Assembly (NCBI RefSeq): GCF_003032475.1
Contig: NZ_CP028369.1
Location: 3,162,001 to 3,226,000 of the forward strand
DNA: 64,000 nt
Reading direction: 5' to 3'
Origin: Streptomyces sp. P3
GTDB lineage: Bacteria; Actinomycetota; Actinomycetes; Streptomycetales; Streptomycetaceae
Shown here: piece after piece, positions 1-7,613 of the stretch
How positions within the stretch are numbered: position 1 is the stretch's first letter
Layout of the letters: each line of letters starts with the position of its first letter
The notes under the pieces: generated by a model
Told to the model about the DNA's origin: nothing
The model's input: only the letters and a program-made list of their open reading frames with translations
Database searches by the model: none
Position numbers and translations under genes: made by a program

Positions 1-37
1 CGATCTTGGACGTTCCTGCCGTGACGCCCCGCACGCG

Positions 38-72
38 CGAGGGCCCCCGGAACCGAGTTCCGGGGGCCCTCG
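38..72. terminator. Bidirectional stem-loop terminator
   Basis: Perfect 15-bp inverted repeat (38-52 against 58-72) with a 5-nt loop, lying just past the stop codon of the EIIC gene. Its symmetry and GC-rich stem fit a Streptomyces terminator working in either direction. Confidence 0.75.
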
Positions 73-105
73 CCCAGCACCGCAACCGGCGCCGCGGACC
101 TCCGC

Positions 106-1404
106 TCACGCCTTCGTGACGTCCTCCCGCTCCTCCTCCGGCTCCCGCCCCGGCGTCCTCAGATCGAACCGTGTGATCGCGAACCGGAAGATCACGTAGT
201 AGACGGCCGCGAAACACAGACCGATCGGGACGATCGCCCACGGCCGCGTCGCCAGGTTCCAGTTGATGACGTAGTCGATCAGCCCCGCCGAGAAACTGAA
301 CCCGTCATGCACCCCCAACCCCCACGTCACCGCCATCGACACACCCGTCAGCACCGCATGCACCGCAAACAGCAACGGCGCGACGAACAGGAACGAGTAC
401 TCGATCGGCTCGGTGATGCCCGTCACGAACGACGTCAACGCCACCGACAGCATCAGCCCGCCGACCTCCTTGCGCCGGCCCGGCCTCGCACAGTGCGTGA
501 TCGCGAGCGCCGCCGCGGGCAGCGCGAACATCATGATCGGGAAGAAACCCGAGGTGAACTGCCCCGCGTCCGGATCGCCCGCCAGGAACATGTTGATGTC
601 ACCGTGCACCACCGTGCCGTCCGGCTTCGTGAAACTCCCGAACTGGAACCAGATGGGCACGTTCAGGAACTGATGCAGACCGATCACCAGCAACGCCCGG
701 TTCGCCACCCCGAAGATGCCCGCACCCCACGCGTCCAGCCCGTCCAGCCAGTCACTGAAGTTCTCCAGGGCGTCACCGATCGGCGGCCACACCCACAGAC
801 ACAACGCCGCGAACGCGATCGCGACGAACGCCATGATGATCGGCACCAGCCGCCGCCCGTTGAAGAACCCCAGCCAGTCCACCAGCTTCGTCCGGTGGTA
901 CCGCTGCCAGAAGAACGCCGTCAGCAGACCCATCACGATCCCGCCGAACACCCCCGGATTCTGGTACGCGAACGCCCCCACCGTGTTGTCCGTCGCCTGG
1001 CACCCGATGTTCGGGATCACCTTCGAACCCGGCGCGCAGTCCTCCGGGAACTGCCGCAACACGTTGTAGTAGACGAGGAATCCCGCCACCGCCGCCAGCG
1101 CCGTCGAACCGTCCGACTTCTTCGCCATGCCGATCGCCACACCGATGCAGAACAGCAGCGGAAGCCCGAGGGAACCGTCGAGCAGCGCCGCGCCCGCACC
1201 CGCCATCACCTTCGCCACGTCCGTCCAGCCCAGCCCGTCGTCCCCGAACACATCCGGCTGACCGAGCCGGTTGAGGATGCCCGCGGCCGGCAGCACCGCG
1301 ATCGGCAACTGCAGACTCCGTCCCATCTTCTGCAGACCCTGGAACGCACTCTGCCAGCGCCTGCGCGCAGGACTGACCTCGGACCGGGCGCTCTCGGCAC
1401 TCAT
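106..1404 (-). CDS. nagE: PTS N-acetylglucosamine-type EIIC permease
   Basis: Membrane-embedded EIIC domain of a phosphotransferase-system permease; it moves the sugar inward while the partner EIIB phosphorylates it. The 432-aa protein has repeated hydrophobic segments and the family motif GITEPIEY in the C-terminal half. No EIIB or EIIA domain is fused, so it must work with separate subunits such as the divergent EIIB at 1584. The start at 1404 begins MSAESARSE; a longer reading frame to 1560 would run through the operator and is not supported. A DasR-type box lies 23-34 nt upstream, pointing to GlcNAc-responsive control. GlcNAc/glucose-family specificity is inferred from sequence type and recalled synteny. 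Confidence 0.93.
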   Translation of the reverse strand: MSAESARSEVSPARRRWQSAFQGLQKMGRSLQLPIAVLPAAGILNRLGQPDVFGDDGLGWTDVAKVMAGAGAALLDGSLGLPLLFCIGVAIGMAKKSDGSTALAAVAGFLVYYNVLRQFPEDCAPGSKVIPNIGCQATDNTVGAFAYQNPGVFGGIVMGLLTAFFWQRYHRTKLVDWLGFFNGRRLVPIIMAFVAIAFAALCLWVWPPIGDALENFSDWLDGLDAWGAGIFGVANRALLVIGLHQFLNVPIWFQFGSFTKPDGTVVHGDINMFLAGDPDAGQFTSGFFPIMMFALPAAALAITHCARPGRRKEVGGLMLSVALTSFVTGITEPIEYSFLFVAPLLFAVHAVLTGVSMAVTWGLGVHDGFSFSAGLIDYVINWNLATRPWAIVPIGLCFAAVYYVIFRFAITRFDLRTPGREPEEEREDVTKA

Positions 1405-1426
1405 CGTTTGGCGACCGCCTGTCAGG

Positions 1427-1438
1427 TGGTGTAGACCA
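1427..1438. promoter_or_regulatory. DasR-type (dre) operator between divergent PTS genes
   Basis: TGGTGTAGACCA differs by one base from the palindromic dre core TGGTCTAGACCA. It lies between the EIIC gene (minus) and the EIIB gene (plus), close to the EIIC start. In Streptomyces the GntR regulator DasR represses GlcNAc PTS genes through such boxes; binding here is inferred from the match and the context. Confidence 0.75.
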
Positions 1439-1583
1439 ACTATGGACGACTGGGGATACTGTGACGCCATCCTTCGGCACACACGCCGCAATCGCTCGCG
1501 AAGCTGGGCCGACTGTGGGTTACTGCCACCAGCGGTCCGACACGCAATCACGGCCGGCACCAGGGAATTCAGGGAGACCGAAC

Positions 1584-1817
1584 ATGGCCACCAAGGCTGA
1601 GAAGATCGTCGCCGGACTCGGCGGGCTCGACAACATCGAAGAGATCGAAGGCTGCATCACCCGCCTGCGCACCGAGGTCAACGACGCCTCACTCGTCGAC
1701 GAAGCCGCCCTGAAGGCCGCCGGCGCCCACGGCGTCGTCAAGATGGGCACCGCCATCCAGGTCGTCATCGGCACCGACGCCGACCCCATCGCAGCGGAGA
1801 TCGAAGACATGATTTGA
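1584..1817 (+). CDS. nagF: PTS EIIB phosphocarrier, GlcNAc type (stop codon supplied by an insertion)
   Basis: Soluble 77-aa EIIB domain that accepts phosphate on a cysteine from EIIA and passes it to the sugar held by EIIC. The phospho-acceptor is C24 in EIEGCITRLR. The ATG at 1584 follows an AGGGAG ribosome site at 1571-1576. The last codons read GAC ATG AT|T TGA, where the bar marks the terminal sequence of the IS element that follows: the TTGA giving the last base of Ile and the stop belongs to the element end (1814-1817). The protein still has the length usual for this family, so it is probably functional, but the native stop and 3' flank have been displaced. Confidence 0.93.
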   Translation: MATKAEKIVAGLGGLDNIEEIEGCITRLRTEVNDASLVDEAALKAAGAHGVVKMGTAIQVVIGTDADPIAAEIEDMI

Positions 1818-1870
1818 ATCCTCCCCTCCCTTGAGGGAAGGGGATTCCTGGCTCAGGCCGCCTCCTGGAG
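1814..1870 (-). ncRNA. Predicted 3' end of omega-RNA (TnpB guide scaffold)
   Basis: Read on the minus strand, GAATCC (1847-1842) pairs with GGATTC (1821-1816) around an inner C-rich/G-rich stem, and the scaffold ends in TTCAA. TnpB omega-RNAs end this way, and the next roughly 16-20 nt serve as guide. The guide predicted here is minus-strand 1813 downward, starting ATCATGTCTTCGATCT, which is antisense to the end of the EIIB gene. The 5' limit, probably inside tnpB, cannot be seen. Confidence 0.5.
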
Positions 1871-3073
1871 CAGTGCTCCAGGAGGTCTTGCGCCATCGGC
1901 ACCAGCCGGGTTGAGACCAGCCCGGACGAGCATGACGTGGGCGGAGTTCTTGTCCCGTGGAGACGTGTTTCCGCACGCGGTGCAGGTGTAGGTGCGCTCA
2001 CCCAGCGGCAGTGCGTGCTTGGCTCTCGCATCGCAGTGCGCGCAGTCCATCGTGGTGTGCGCGGGATGCACGAGGCGGATGTCCCGCCCGTGCTTGCGGC
2101 CCATCTCGATCAGCGCGGCCTTGGTGGCGCCGATGGCGGCGTCGGCGGCCTTGCGGGCCATGGTGCTCTTGGCCAGGAACTTCGGACGAAAGTCCTCGAC
2201 CGCGATGGCGTCGTGGTCGCGGACCACCTTCTTGGCCCACTTACGACCGGTGTCCTCACGCTGCCTGGCGACCTTCTTGTACGCCTTCGCCCGCAGTTCC
2301 TTCGCTTCGCGGTAGCCCTTCGATGCGGGCCGGCCCTTCTTCGGTCTACGGCGGGCCATCATCCGGTCGTACCGGGTCAGCTTCGTCTGGGCCTTCCTAC
2401 CATGCCCGGGATGGGGGAGGTCGTGCGCATCGGATGTGGTGGTCGCCGTCTCCTTCACACCCCAGTCGACGCCGAGTACGCGGCCGGTCTCCGGCAGGGG
2501 CCGGACCTGGGCGGGGACGACGAAGGAGCCGTACCAGTGCCCGAGACTGTCCTGGTAGACGCGTACCGAGGACGGCTCGGCGGGCAGTTCCCGCGACCAC
2601 ACCACCGCTAGGACGATGCCGCCCGCCAGGTGAAGACAGCCGTCCTTCAACCGGAAGCCGCGCCGGGTGTAATTGAGGGTCGCCGACGCCTCGTGCTTCT
2701 TCTTGTACGCGGGCATACCCGCCCGGCGTGCCATGGGCAGGCGCTCTTCGATGTCCCTGAGCGCCTTGGCGCGGGAGCGGCCGAAGTCGCGGATGACCTG
2801 CTGTTGGACAACCGACGAGCCCTCACGCAGCCACGGCGTACGAGCGCGGGCCTGGGTCAGCATCCGGTCGAGTTGGGCGGGGCCGCAGGTGGCCTTCTGG
2901 CCGGTGGCCTTGTTGTGCAGGTGTACAGCCCTGGACTTGGCAGCGCATTCGTTCCACACCCAGCGGCAGCGGCCCCACTCCGCCGCCAGAGCGGCGCCGG
3001 CAGCGCACGACACGCGCAGCCGGTAGGTGTAGCGGGCACGCCCAGCCTCCACAGCCGCCCTCGCCTGCGCCAT
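1853..3073 (-). CDS. tnpB: TnpB/OrfB RNA-guided endonuclease of an IS605-type element
   Basis: Ancestor-type relative of Cas12: a nuclease guided by RNA from its own element that cuts DNA matching the flank. The 406-aa protein has an N-terminal helical and OrfB_IS605 region (about 1-200) and a split RuvC domain with D203 (GVDWG), E293 (AVEDF) and D374 (SPRDKNSAH). Between the last two lies a zinc ribbon with C344, C347, C364 and C367. All catalytic residues are present, so it looks intact. The ATG at 3073 has a GAGGGGG ribosome site. No tnpA is nearby, so mobility would depend on a transposase elsewhere. Confidence 0.93.
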   Translation of the reverse strand: MAQARAAVEAGRARYTYRLRVSCAAGAALAAEWGRCRWVWNECAAKSRAVHLHNKATGQKATCGPAQLDRMLTQARARTPWLREGSSVVQQQVIRDFGRSRAKALRDIEERLPMARRAGMPAYKKKHEASATLNYTRRGFRLKDGCLHLAGGIVLAVVWSRELPAEPSSVRVYQDSLGHWYGSFVVPAQVRPLPETGRVLGVDWGVKETATTTSDAHDLPHPGHGRKAQTKLTRYDRMMARRRPKKGRPASKGYREAKELRAKAYKKVARQREDTGRKWAKKVVRDHDAIAVEDFRPKFLAKSTMARKAADAAIGATKAALIEMGRKHGRDIRLVHPAHTTMDCAHCDARAKHALPLGERTYTCTACGNTSPRDKNSAHVMLVRAGLNPAGADGARPPGALLQEAA

Positions 3074-3436
3074 CTCGCCCCCTCACGGTCGCCGGCCGGG
3101 ACACCGTGCCGTCCCGAACCCTCCGAAAGACCATACGTACGACAGCCGCACAAACGCCCCCGATTCCCCAGCGGTCCCCCCGACCGGTGATCGTGGGTAC
3201 ACGCGTTCGTATACCTTGGCGATCGCTACCGCGGTAGGGGCGCTCCGCGCTTGGACCGGATACGGCGACGCTCCACGTCACGACAACCGCATGCGATTCC
3301 TCCCCGGCGAGAACGCCGGAGCCTCCTCGCAAGAAACAGGTGAGCCCAGCGCTCACACCCAGCGGCTGACTCCCTGAGGGTGGGGCTCCACCCACCACGG
3401 GCGGAGCCCCACCCCGCTACCACTAGGCTCAGCGCC
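3074..3436. other. Non-coding spacer: left end of the IS element and old EIIB flank
   Basis: No credible gene lies in these 363 bases. The stretch holds the tnpB promoter region, a stem-loop CCGGCG/CGCCGG at 3304-3319 that may belong to the IS left end, the hairpin at 3378-3414, and the rph leader. It is where the IS left boundary should fall. Confidence 0.55.
3378..3414. terminator. Stem-loop, probably the displaced terminator of the EIIB gene
   Basis: A perfect 12-bp inverted repeat, GGGTGGGGCTCC (3378-3389) against 3403-3414, sits 23 nt before the rph start. Without the IS element it would lie shortly after the EIIB gene, so it is read as that gene's original terminator, now about 1.5 kb away. 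Confidence 0.55.
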
Positions 3437-4174
<738 letters not shown>

Positions 4175-4192
4175 AGAGCACACCAAGAACGG

Positions 4193-4223
4193 CGGCGGGC
4201 GCGGGCAACCGGTCCGCCCGCCG
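4193..4223 (+). terminator. Stem-loop after rph
   Basis: CGGCGGGCG (4193-4201) pairs with CGCCCGCCG (4215-4223) 19 bases after the rph stop. It probably ends or attenuates the rph transcript before the lipoprotein gene. Confidence 0.5.
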
Positions 4224-4285
4224 TCGCGTCTAGGCCAGTACACCGACGGGGGCCTCCTGGGCCTGACAAGGGGAGGAACACAGTT

Positions 4286-4702
4286 ATGTCCACGGCCGCG
4301 AGCCGACGCCCACTCCGGCGTCGCCGAACCGTCATAGCCGCCACCACGGCGGCCGTCGCCCTCACCCTGGGACTGACGGCCACCGGCTGCGACGCGGTCA
4401 ACAAGGCCCTCGACTGCGTCCAGACCGCGGACTCGATCGCCGACAGCGTCACCGACCTCCAGCAGGCCGTGGAGAACGCCGCGAACGACCCGACCCAGAC
4501 GCAGGAGTCGCTGACCTCCATCGAGAACAACCTCGACAAGATAGGCGACAAGACGGACAACGCCGACGTCGACAAGGCCGTCGACGACCTCCGCAAAGCC
4601 GTCGCGAACGTCCGCACCGCCGTCAAGAACGGCGACAACACCCCAGACGTCAGCCCCGTCACCGACGCGGCCGGCGAACTGACCAAGGTCTGCACCCCCT
4701 AG
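4286..4702 (+). CDS. Small helical lipoprotein of unknown function
   Basis: A 138-aa protein with an arginine-rich start, a hydrophobic segment and a lipobox LTATGC, so C35 would be lipidated and the protein held on the outer face of the membrane. The mature part is hydrophilic, rich in Asp, Asn and Thr, and looks helical, with two similar stretches (QTADSIADSVTDLQQAV and VDKAVDDLRKAVANVRTAV). A GGGGAGG ribosome site precedes the ATG. It lies between rph and rdgB on the same strand. I do not recognise the family beyond a conserved Streptomyces secreted protein. Confidence 0.85.
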   Translation: MSTAASRRPLRRRRTVIAATTAAVALTLGLTATGCDAVNKALDCVQTADSIADSVTDLQQAVENAANDPTQTQESLTSIENNLDKIGDKTDNADVDKAVDDLRKAVANVRTAVKNGDNTPDVSPVTDAAGELTKVCTP

Positions 4703-4742
4703 CGGCCGCGGCACCGGCCCGGGCGGCCGGGATACTGGGCGC

Positions 4743-5345
4743 ATGACCCGCCTGATCCTCGCCACCCGCAATGCCGGAAAGATCACCGAACTCAGGACGA
4801 TCCTCGCCGACGCAGGCCTGCCCCACGACCTCGTCGGCGCGGACGCCTACCCCGACATCCCCGACGTCAGGGAAACCGGCGTCACCTTCGCCGAGAACGC
4901 GCTCCTCAAGGCCCACGCCCTCGCCCGGGCCACCGGCCACCCGGCCGTCGCCGACGACTCCGGCCTCTGCGTGGACGTCCTGAACGGCGCCCCCGGCATC
5001 TTCTCCGCCCGCTGGTCCGGCACACACGGCGACGACAAGGCCAACCTCGACCTCCTCCTCGCCCAGCTGTCCGACATCGCCGACGAACACCGCGGCGCCC
5101 ACTTCGCCTGCGCGGCGGCCCTGGCCCTCCCGGACGGCACGGAACGCGTCGTCGAGGGCCGGCTGACGGGCGTCCTGCGCCACGCGCCCACGGGCACGAA
5201 CGGCTTCGGCTACGACCCGATCCTCCAGCCCGACGGCGAGACGCGCACCTGCGCGGAACTGACGGCGCGGGAGAAGAACGCGATCAGCCACCGAGGCAAG
5301 GCCTTCCGGGGCCTGGTACCGGTGGTGCGGGAGCTGCTGGGCTGA
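4743..5345 (+). CDS. rdgB: dITP/XTP pyrophosphatase (RdgB/HAM1 family)
   Basis: Removes non-canonical purine nucleotides such as dITP and XTP by hydrolysing them to the monophosphate and pyrophosphate, keeping inosine and xanthine out of DNA. The 200-aa protein has the N-terminal substrate signature ILATRNAGKITEL, the acidic VADDSGLCVD motif, GAPGIFSARWSG, and a C-terminal FGYDPI...SHRGKAF block. It follows the lipoprotein gene by 40 nt and is closed by a strong terminator before tRNA-Leu. Confidence 0.96.
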   Translation: MTRLILATRNAGKITELRTILADAGLPHDLVGADAYPDIPDVRETGVTFAENALLKAHALARATGHPAVADDSGLCVDVLNGAPGIFSARWSGTHGDDKANLDLLLAQLSDIADEHRGAHFACAAALALPDGTERVVEGRLTGVLRHAPTGTNGFGYDPILQPDGETRTCAELTAREKNAISHRGKAFRGLVPVVRELLG

Positions 5346-5352
5346 GCGAGGA

Positions 5353-5382
5353 GAAGGGGCCGCCTGGTGTGGCGGCCCCTTC
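5353..5382. terminator. Strong stem-loop terminator between rdgB and tRNA-Leu
   Basis: A perfect 12-bp stem (5353-5364 with 5371-5382), loop TGGTGT. It starts 8 bases past the rdgB stop and ends 8 bases before the 3' end of the opposing tRNA gene, so it can stop transcription from both sides. Confidence 0.85.
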
Positions 5383-5389
5383 CGAGGTG

Positions 5390-5478
5390 TGCGGCCGGTG
5401 GGACTCGAACCCACACGGGTATGATTAACCCACTGGGACCTAAACCCAGCATGTCTGACCAAATTCCATCACGGCCGC
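5390..5478 (-). tRNA. tRNA-Leu (anticodon UAG)
   Basis: Cloverleaf on the minus strand: acceptor GCGGCCG (5478-5472) pairs with 5397-5391, discriminator A at 5390. The anticodon stem CTGGG/CCCAG encloses TTTAGGT, giving anticodon UAG (reads CUA). The long variable arm is typical of class II tRNAs, and the T-arm GTGGGTTCGAGTCCCAC is canonical. CCA is not encoded. Confidence 0.95.
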
Positions 5479-5532
5479 TCAAAAACGGTCATCGTGCTCG
5501 ACCGATGGCCCCCAGTGTACGGGCGTCGCAGC

Positions 5533-5882
5533 TCACCCGGCGAGTGGCACTCCAGCTTTGCGGCGGCACCACGTAGGCGTCAAGGCGTGGCAATTGGGGC
5601 ACAGATACCGCAGGTTCTCCTCGCGATTGTCCCGCCAGTCGCCGTTGACGTGGTCGATCTGCAGGGTGATCGGGATTTGCGCCATGGGCTGCGCTTGACG
5701 AAGTGGCTTGTGCCGAGCCCGTGACGTGTGACGTGTTCTTGCAGCACCCTGCATTGGCCGCCGCTCGACTTGAGGCCGAGTCGTCGCATGAGGTCGGCCC
5801 AGCAGCGAGCCTCGGCGACTTCCCGCGCGAGCCGCTCCCTGCTGTAACGGCCCGCCCTCTCTGCCGAGTTCCGCACGCCCAT
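5533..5882 (-). pseudogene. Frameshifted HNH endonuclease
   Basis: Two reading frames together spell one HNH protein. The upstream part (from ATG 5882) has the DNA-binding-like N-terminal module, RYSRERLAREVAEA...RRLGLKSSGG...GLGTSHF. The downstream part, in another frame, carries the nuclease motif IDHVNGDWRDNREENLRY with LCPNCHAL, where a zinc-binding Cys pair is kept. The frame changes near 5690-5700, just after the SHFVK block. The spacing between modules is also shorter than in relatives, so a deletion probably caused the shift. It lies next to tRNA-Leu. A sequencing error is the alternative. Confidence 0.7.
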
Positions 5883-6023
5883 CCGAATCCCCTCCGTCTG
5901 CCGACCGCCCGTTCGTGGTCTCGTGCGGAGTAACGAACCGGTTATCGGACAGTCACGCACGGAACGTGAAGCGGCCCGCGTCAGGTGTTCGACGCGGGCC
6001 GCTCGGGTGTCGGGGAGGGGGTG

Positions 6024-6491
6024 TCAGATGCCCAGGTCTTTGATGATCTTGGCGACGTGGCCGGTGGCGCGGACGTTGTAGAGGGCGTGTTCGACCTTGC
6101 CCTCCTCGTCCACCACGATCGTGGAGCGGATGACGCCCATGTACGTCTTGCCGTAGTTCTTCTTCTCGCCGAACGCGCCGTACGCGTCGAGGGCGGTCTT
6201 CTCGGGGTCGGCCAGGAGGGTGACCTTCAGGGACTCCTTCTCGCGGAACCTGCCCAGCTTCTCGGGGCTGTCCGGGGAGATGCCGAGGACGTCGTAGCCC
6301 GCGGCGGTCAGGAGGTCGAGGTTGTCGGTGAAGTCGCAGGCCTGCTTCGTGCAGCCGGGGGTCAGGGCGGCCGGGTAGAAGTAGACGATGACCTTGCGGC
6401 CCTTGTGGTCCGACAGGGACACCTGGTTGCCGTCGGCGTCGGAGAGGGTGAAGGCGGGGGCCACGTCCCCGGGCTGCAGTCGCTCGCTCAT
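6024..6491 (-). CDS. bcp: Thioredoxin-dependent thiol peroxidase (BCP, atypical 2-Cys peroxiredoxin)
   Basis: Cytosolic peroxiredoxin that reduces hydrogen and organic peroxides with electrons from thioredoxin. The 155-aa protein has the BCP signature ALTPGCTKQACDF, with peroxidatic C47 and resolving C52 five residues later, then LGISPDSPEKLGRF and a C-terminal GHVAKIIKDL. The ATG at 6491 begins MSERLQPGDVAPAF, the usual family start; the longer open frame upstream runs antisense to the DUF3618 gene. It diverges from that gene with only 94 nt between starts. Confidence 0.96.
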   Translation of the reverse strand: MSERLQPGDVAPAFTLSDADGNQVSLSDHKGRKVIVYFYPAALTPGCTKQACDFTDNLDLLTAAGYDVLGISPDSPEKLGRFREKESLKVTLLADPEKTALDAYGAFGEKKNYGKTYMGVIRSTIVVDEEGKVEHALYNVRATGHVAKIIKDLGI

Positions 6492-6585
6492 CGGTCCAGC
6501 GTAACCGGGGGTCCCGGCGGTGCGGGCGAGGGTGGAGCTGACAGACTGTCCGGAACAGGACCCAGCCGACTTCGGAGGACTCACC

Positions 6586-6915
6586 GTGGCGGAGACGTCG
6601 GACACCAGAACCCCGGCGCAGATCGAGGCGGACATCAGGGCCCGTCGCGAGGTGCTGGCGGAGACGCTGGACGAGATCGGGGTGCGGGTGCACCCGAAGA
6701 CCATCGTCGGGGACGCCAAGGCAAGGGTCGTCGCCAACGTCGATCACACCCTGGGCCGGGCTTACGTCCAGGTGAACCGGGTGGTGAGTGAGGTGAGGGC
6801 GCAGTTCGTGGACGAGGAGGGCGCGCCGCGACTGGAGCGGGTGGTGCCGGTGGCGCTGCTGGTCGTCGGGGTCGTGGGGCTGCTGGCGTTCGGTCCGCGT
6901 CGCCGCAGGGGCTGA
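6586..6915 (+). CDS. DUF3618 membrane-anchored small protein
   Basis: A 109-aa protein starting at GTG 6586 behind a GGAGGA site. The N-terminal half has the DUF3618 pattern TPAQIEADIRARREVLAETLDEI, an amphipathic helix seen in actinobacterial envelope proteins. The C-terminus is a single membrane segment (VVPVALLVVGVVGLLAFG) followed by RRRRG, so the N-terminal domain probably faces the cytoplasm. The function of the family is unknown. It is divergent from bcp and co-oriented with the GroES-like gene. Confidence 0.88.
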   Translation: MAETSDTRTPAQIEADIRARREVLAETLDEIGVRVHPKTIVGDAKARVVANVDHTLGRAYVQVNRVVSEVRAQFVDEEGAPRLERVVPVALLVVGVVGLLAFGPRRRRG

Positions 6916-6917
6916 TC

Positions 6918-6972
6918 CGCGACGGCGACGGCGACGGTGACGGCGATGGTGACAGCGGTGGCGGTGACCGCC
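6918..6972. repeat. GGCGAC-type hexamer repeat tract
   Basis: An imperfect run of GGCGAC/GGTGAC hexamers directly after the DUF3618 stop codon. It looks like replication-slippage sequence and no gene is supported there. Confidence 0.6.
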
Positions 6973-7095
6973 GTGGCTGGCGAACCCGCCCCCGCCCCGT
7001 GACACGGCCCGCGCCCGGCTCGGCGCGTACGACTGGGCGCGTCCGCGTACCCCCGCTCGCTCACGGATGCGCCGAGGGCAGGTAGGTTCAGTGGT

Positions 7096-7452
7096 GTGAG
7101 CGCCAAGAGAGACGACCTCGATCCGCAGCACGACAAGCTGCCCATCCGGATGCTGCACGACCGTGTGCTCGTGCGGCAGGAGGCCGGTGAGGGTGAGCGG
7201 CGTTCGGGTGGCGGGATCCTGATTCCCGCCACCGCGGCCGTCGGTCGCCGGCTGGCGTGGGCGCAGGTGGTCGCGGTGGGGCAGAACGTGCGGACGGTGG
7301 AGCCGGGTGACCGTGTGCTGTACGACCCGGAGGACCGTGCGGAGGTGGAGGTGCGGGGCGTGGCGTATGTGCTGATGCGGGAGCGCGATCTGCACGCCGT
7401 GGCCGCGGACCGGTTCGAGGGGTCGGAGGACTCCACGGGGCTGTACCTCTGA
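7096..7452 (+). CDS. GroES-like co-chaperonin domain protein
   Basis: A 118-aa protein of the Cpn10 fold: KLPIRMLHDRVLVRQE at the start, a mobile-loop-like SGGGILIPATA, then the beta core with VEPGDRVLYDPEDRAEVEVRG. It is longer than ordinary GroES (about 100 aa) by N- and C-terminal tails, and it has no groEL beside it. It is therefore probably a divergent paralogue rather than the housekeeping co-chaperonin. The GTG at 7096 is the likely start. It ends just before a strong bidirectional terminator shared with the PBP gene. Confidence 0.9.
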   Translation: MSAKRDDLDPQHDKLPIRMLHDRVLVRQEAGEGERRSGGGILIPATAAVGRRLAWAQVVAVGQNVRTVEPGDRVLYDPEDRAEVEVRGVAYVLMRERDLHAVAADRFEGSEDSTGLYL

Positions 7453-7462
7453 TCGCAGGGTG

Positions 7463-7498
7463 AAGAAGGGCCGGTGACTGTCGTCACCGGCCCTTCTT
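7463..7498. terminator. Bidirectional terminator between GroES-like and PBP genes
   Basis: A perfect 16-bp stem (7463-7478 with 7483-7498) and TGTC loop, starting 11 bases after the GroES-like stop and facing the end of the convergent PBP gene. Confidence 0.85.
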
Positions 7499-7613
7499 GC
7501 TGTGGCTCTGCTGTTTCGAAGGAGCCGGACGAGACGCGCCGTGCCGGGGGTCGGCGGCCGCCGAGGTGCGCGGCCGCCGGGGCTCCGGGCCGGCGGGGTG
7601 CCCGGGCCGGGCG

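Larger units (their letters stand above)
1814..3345 (-). mobile_element. TnpB-only IS200/IS605-family element (left end approximate)
   Basis: The element carries tnpB but no tnpA, like IS1341-type members moved in trans. The right end is clear: on the minus strand it is a hairpin closing with GGATTCAA at 1821-1814, the classic 3' terminus of this family, abutting the last codon of the EIIB gene. The left end is not fixed. A stem-loop at 3304-3319 resembles family end hairpins, and a terminator-like hairpin at 3378 looks like native flank, so the boundary probably lies between about 3320 and 3378. Confidence 0.72.
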
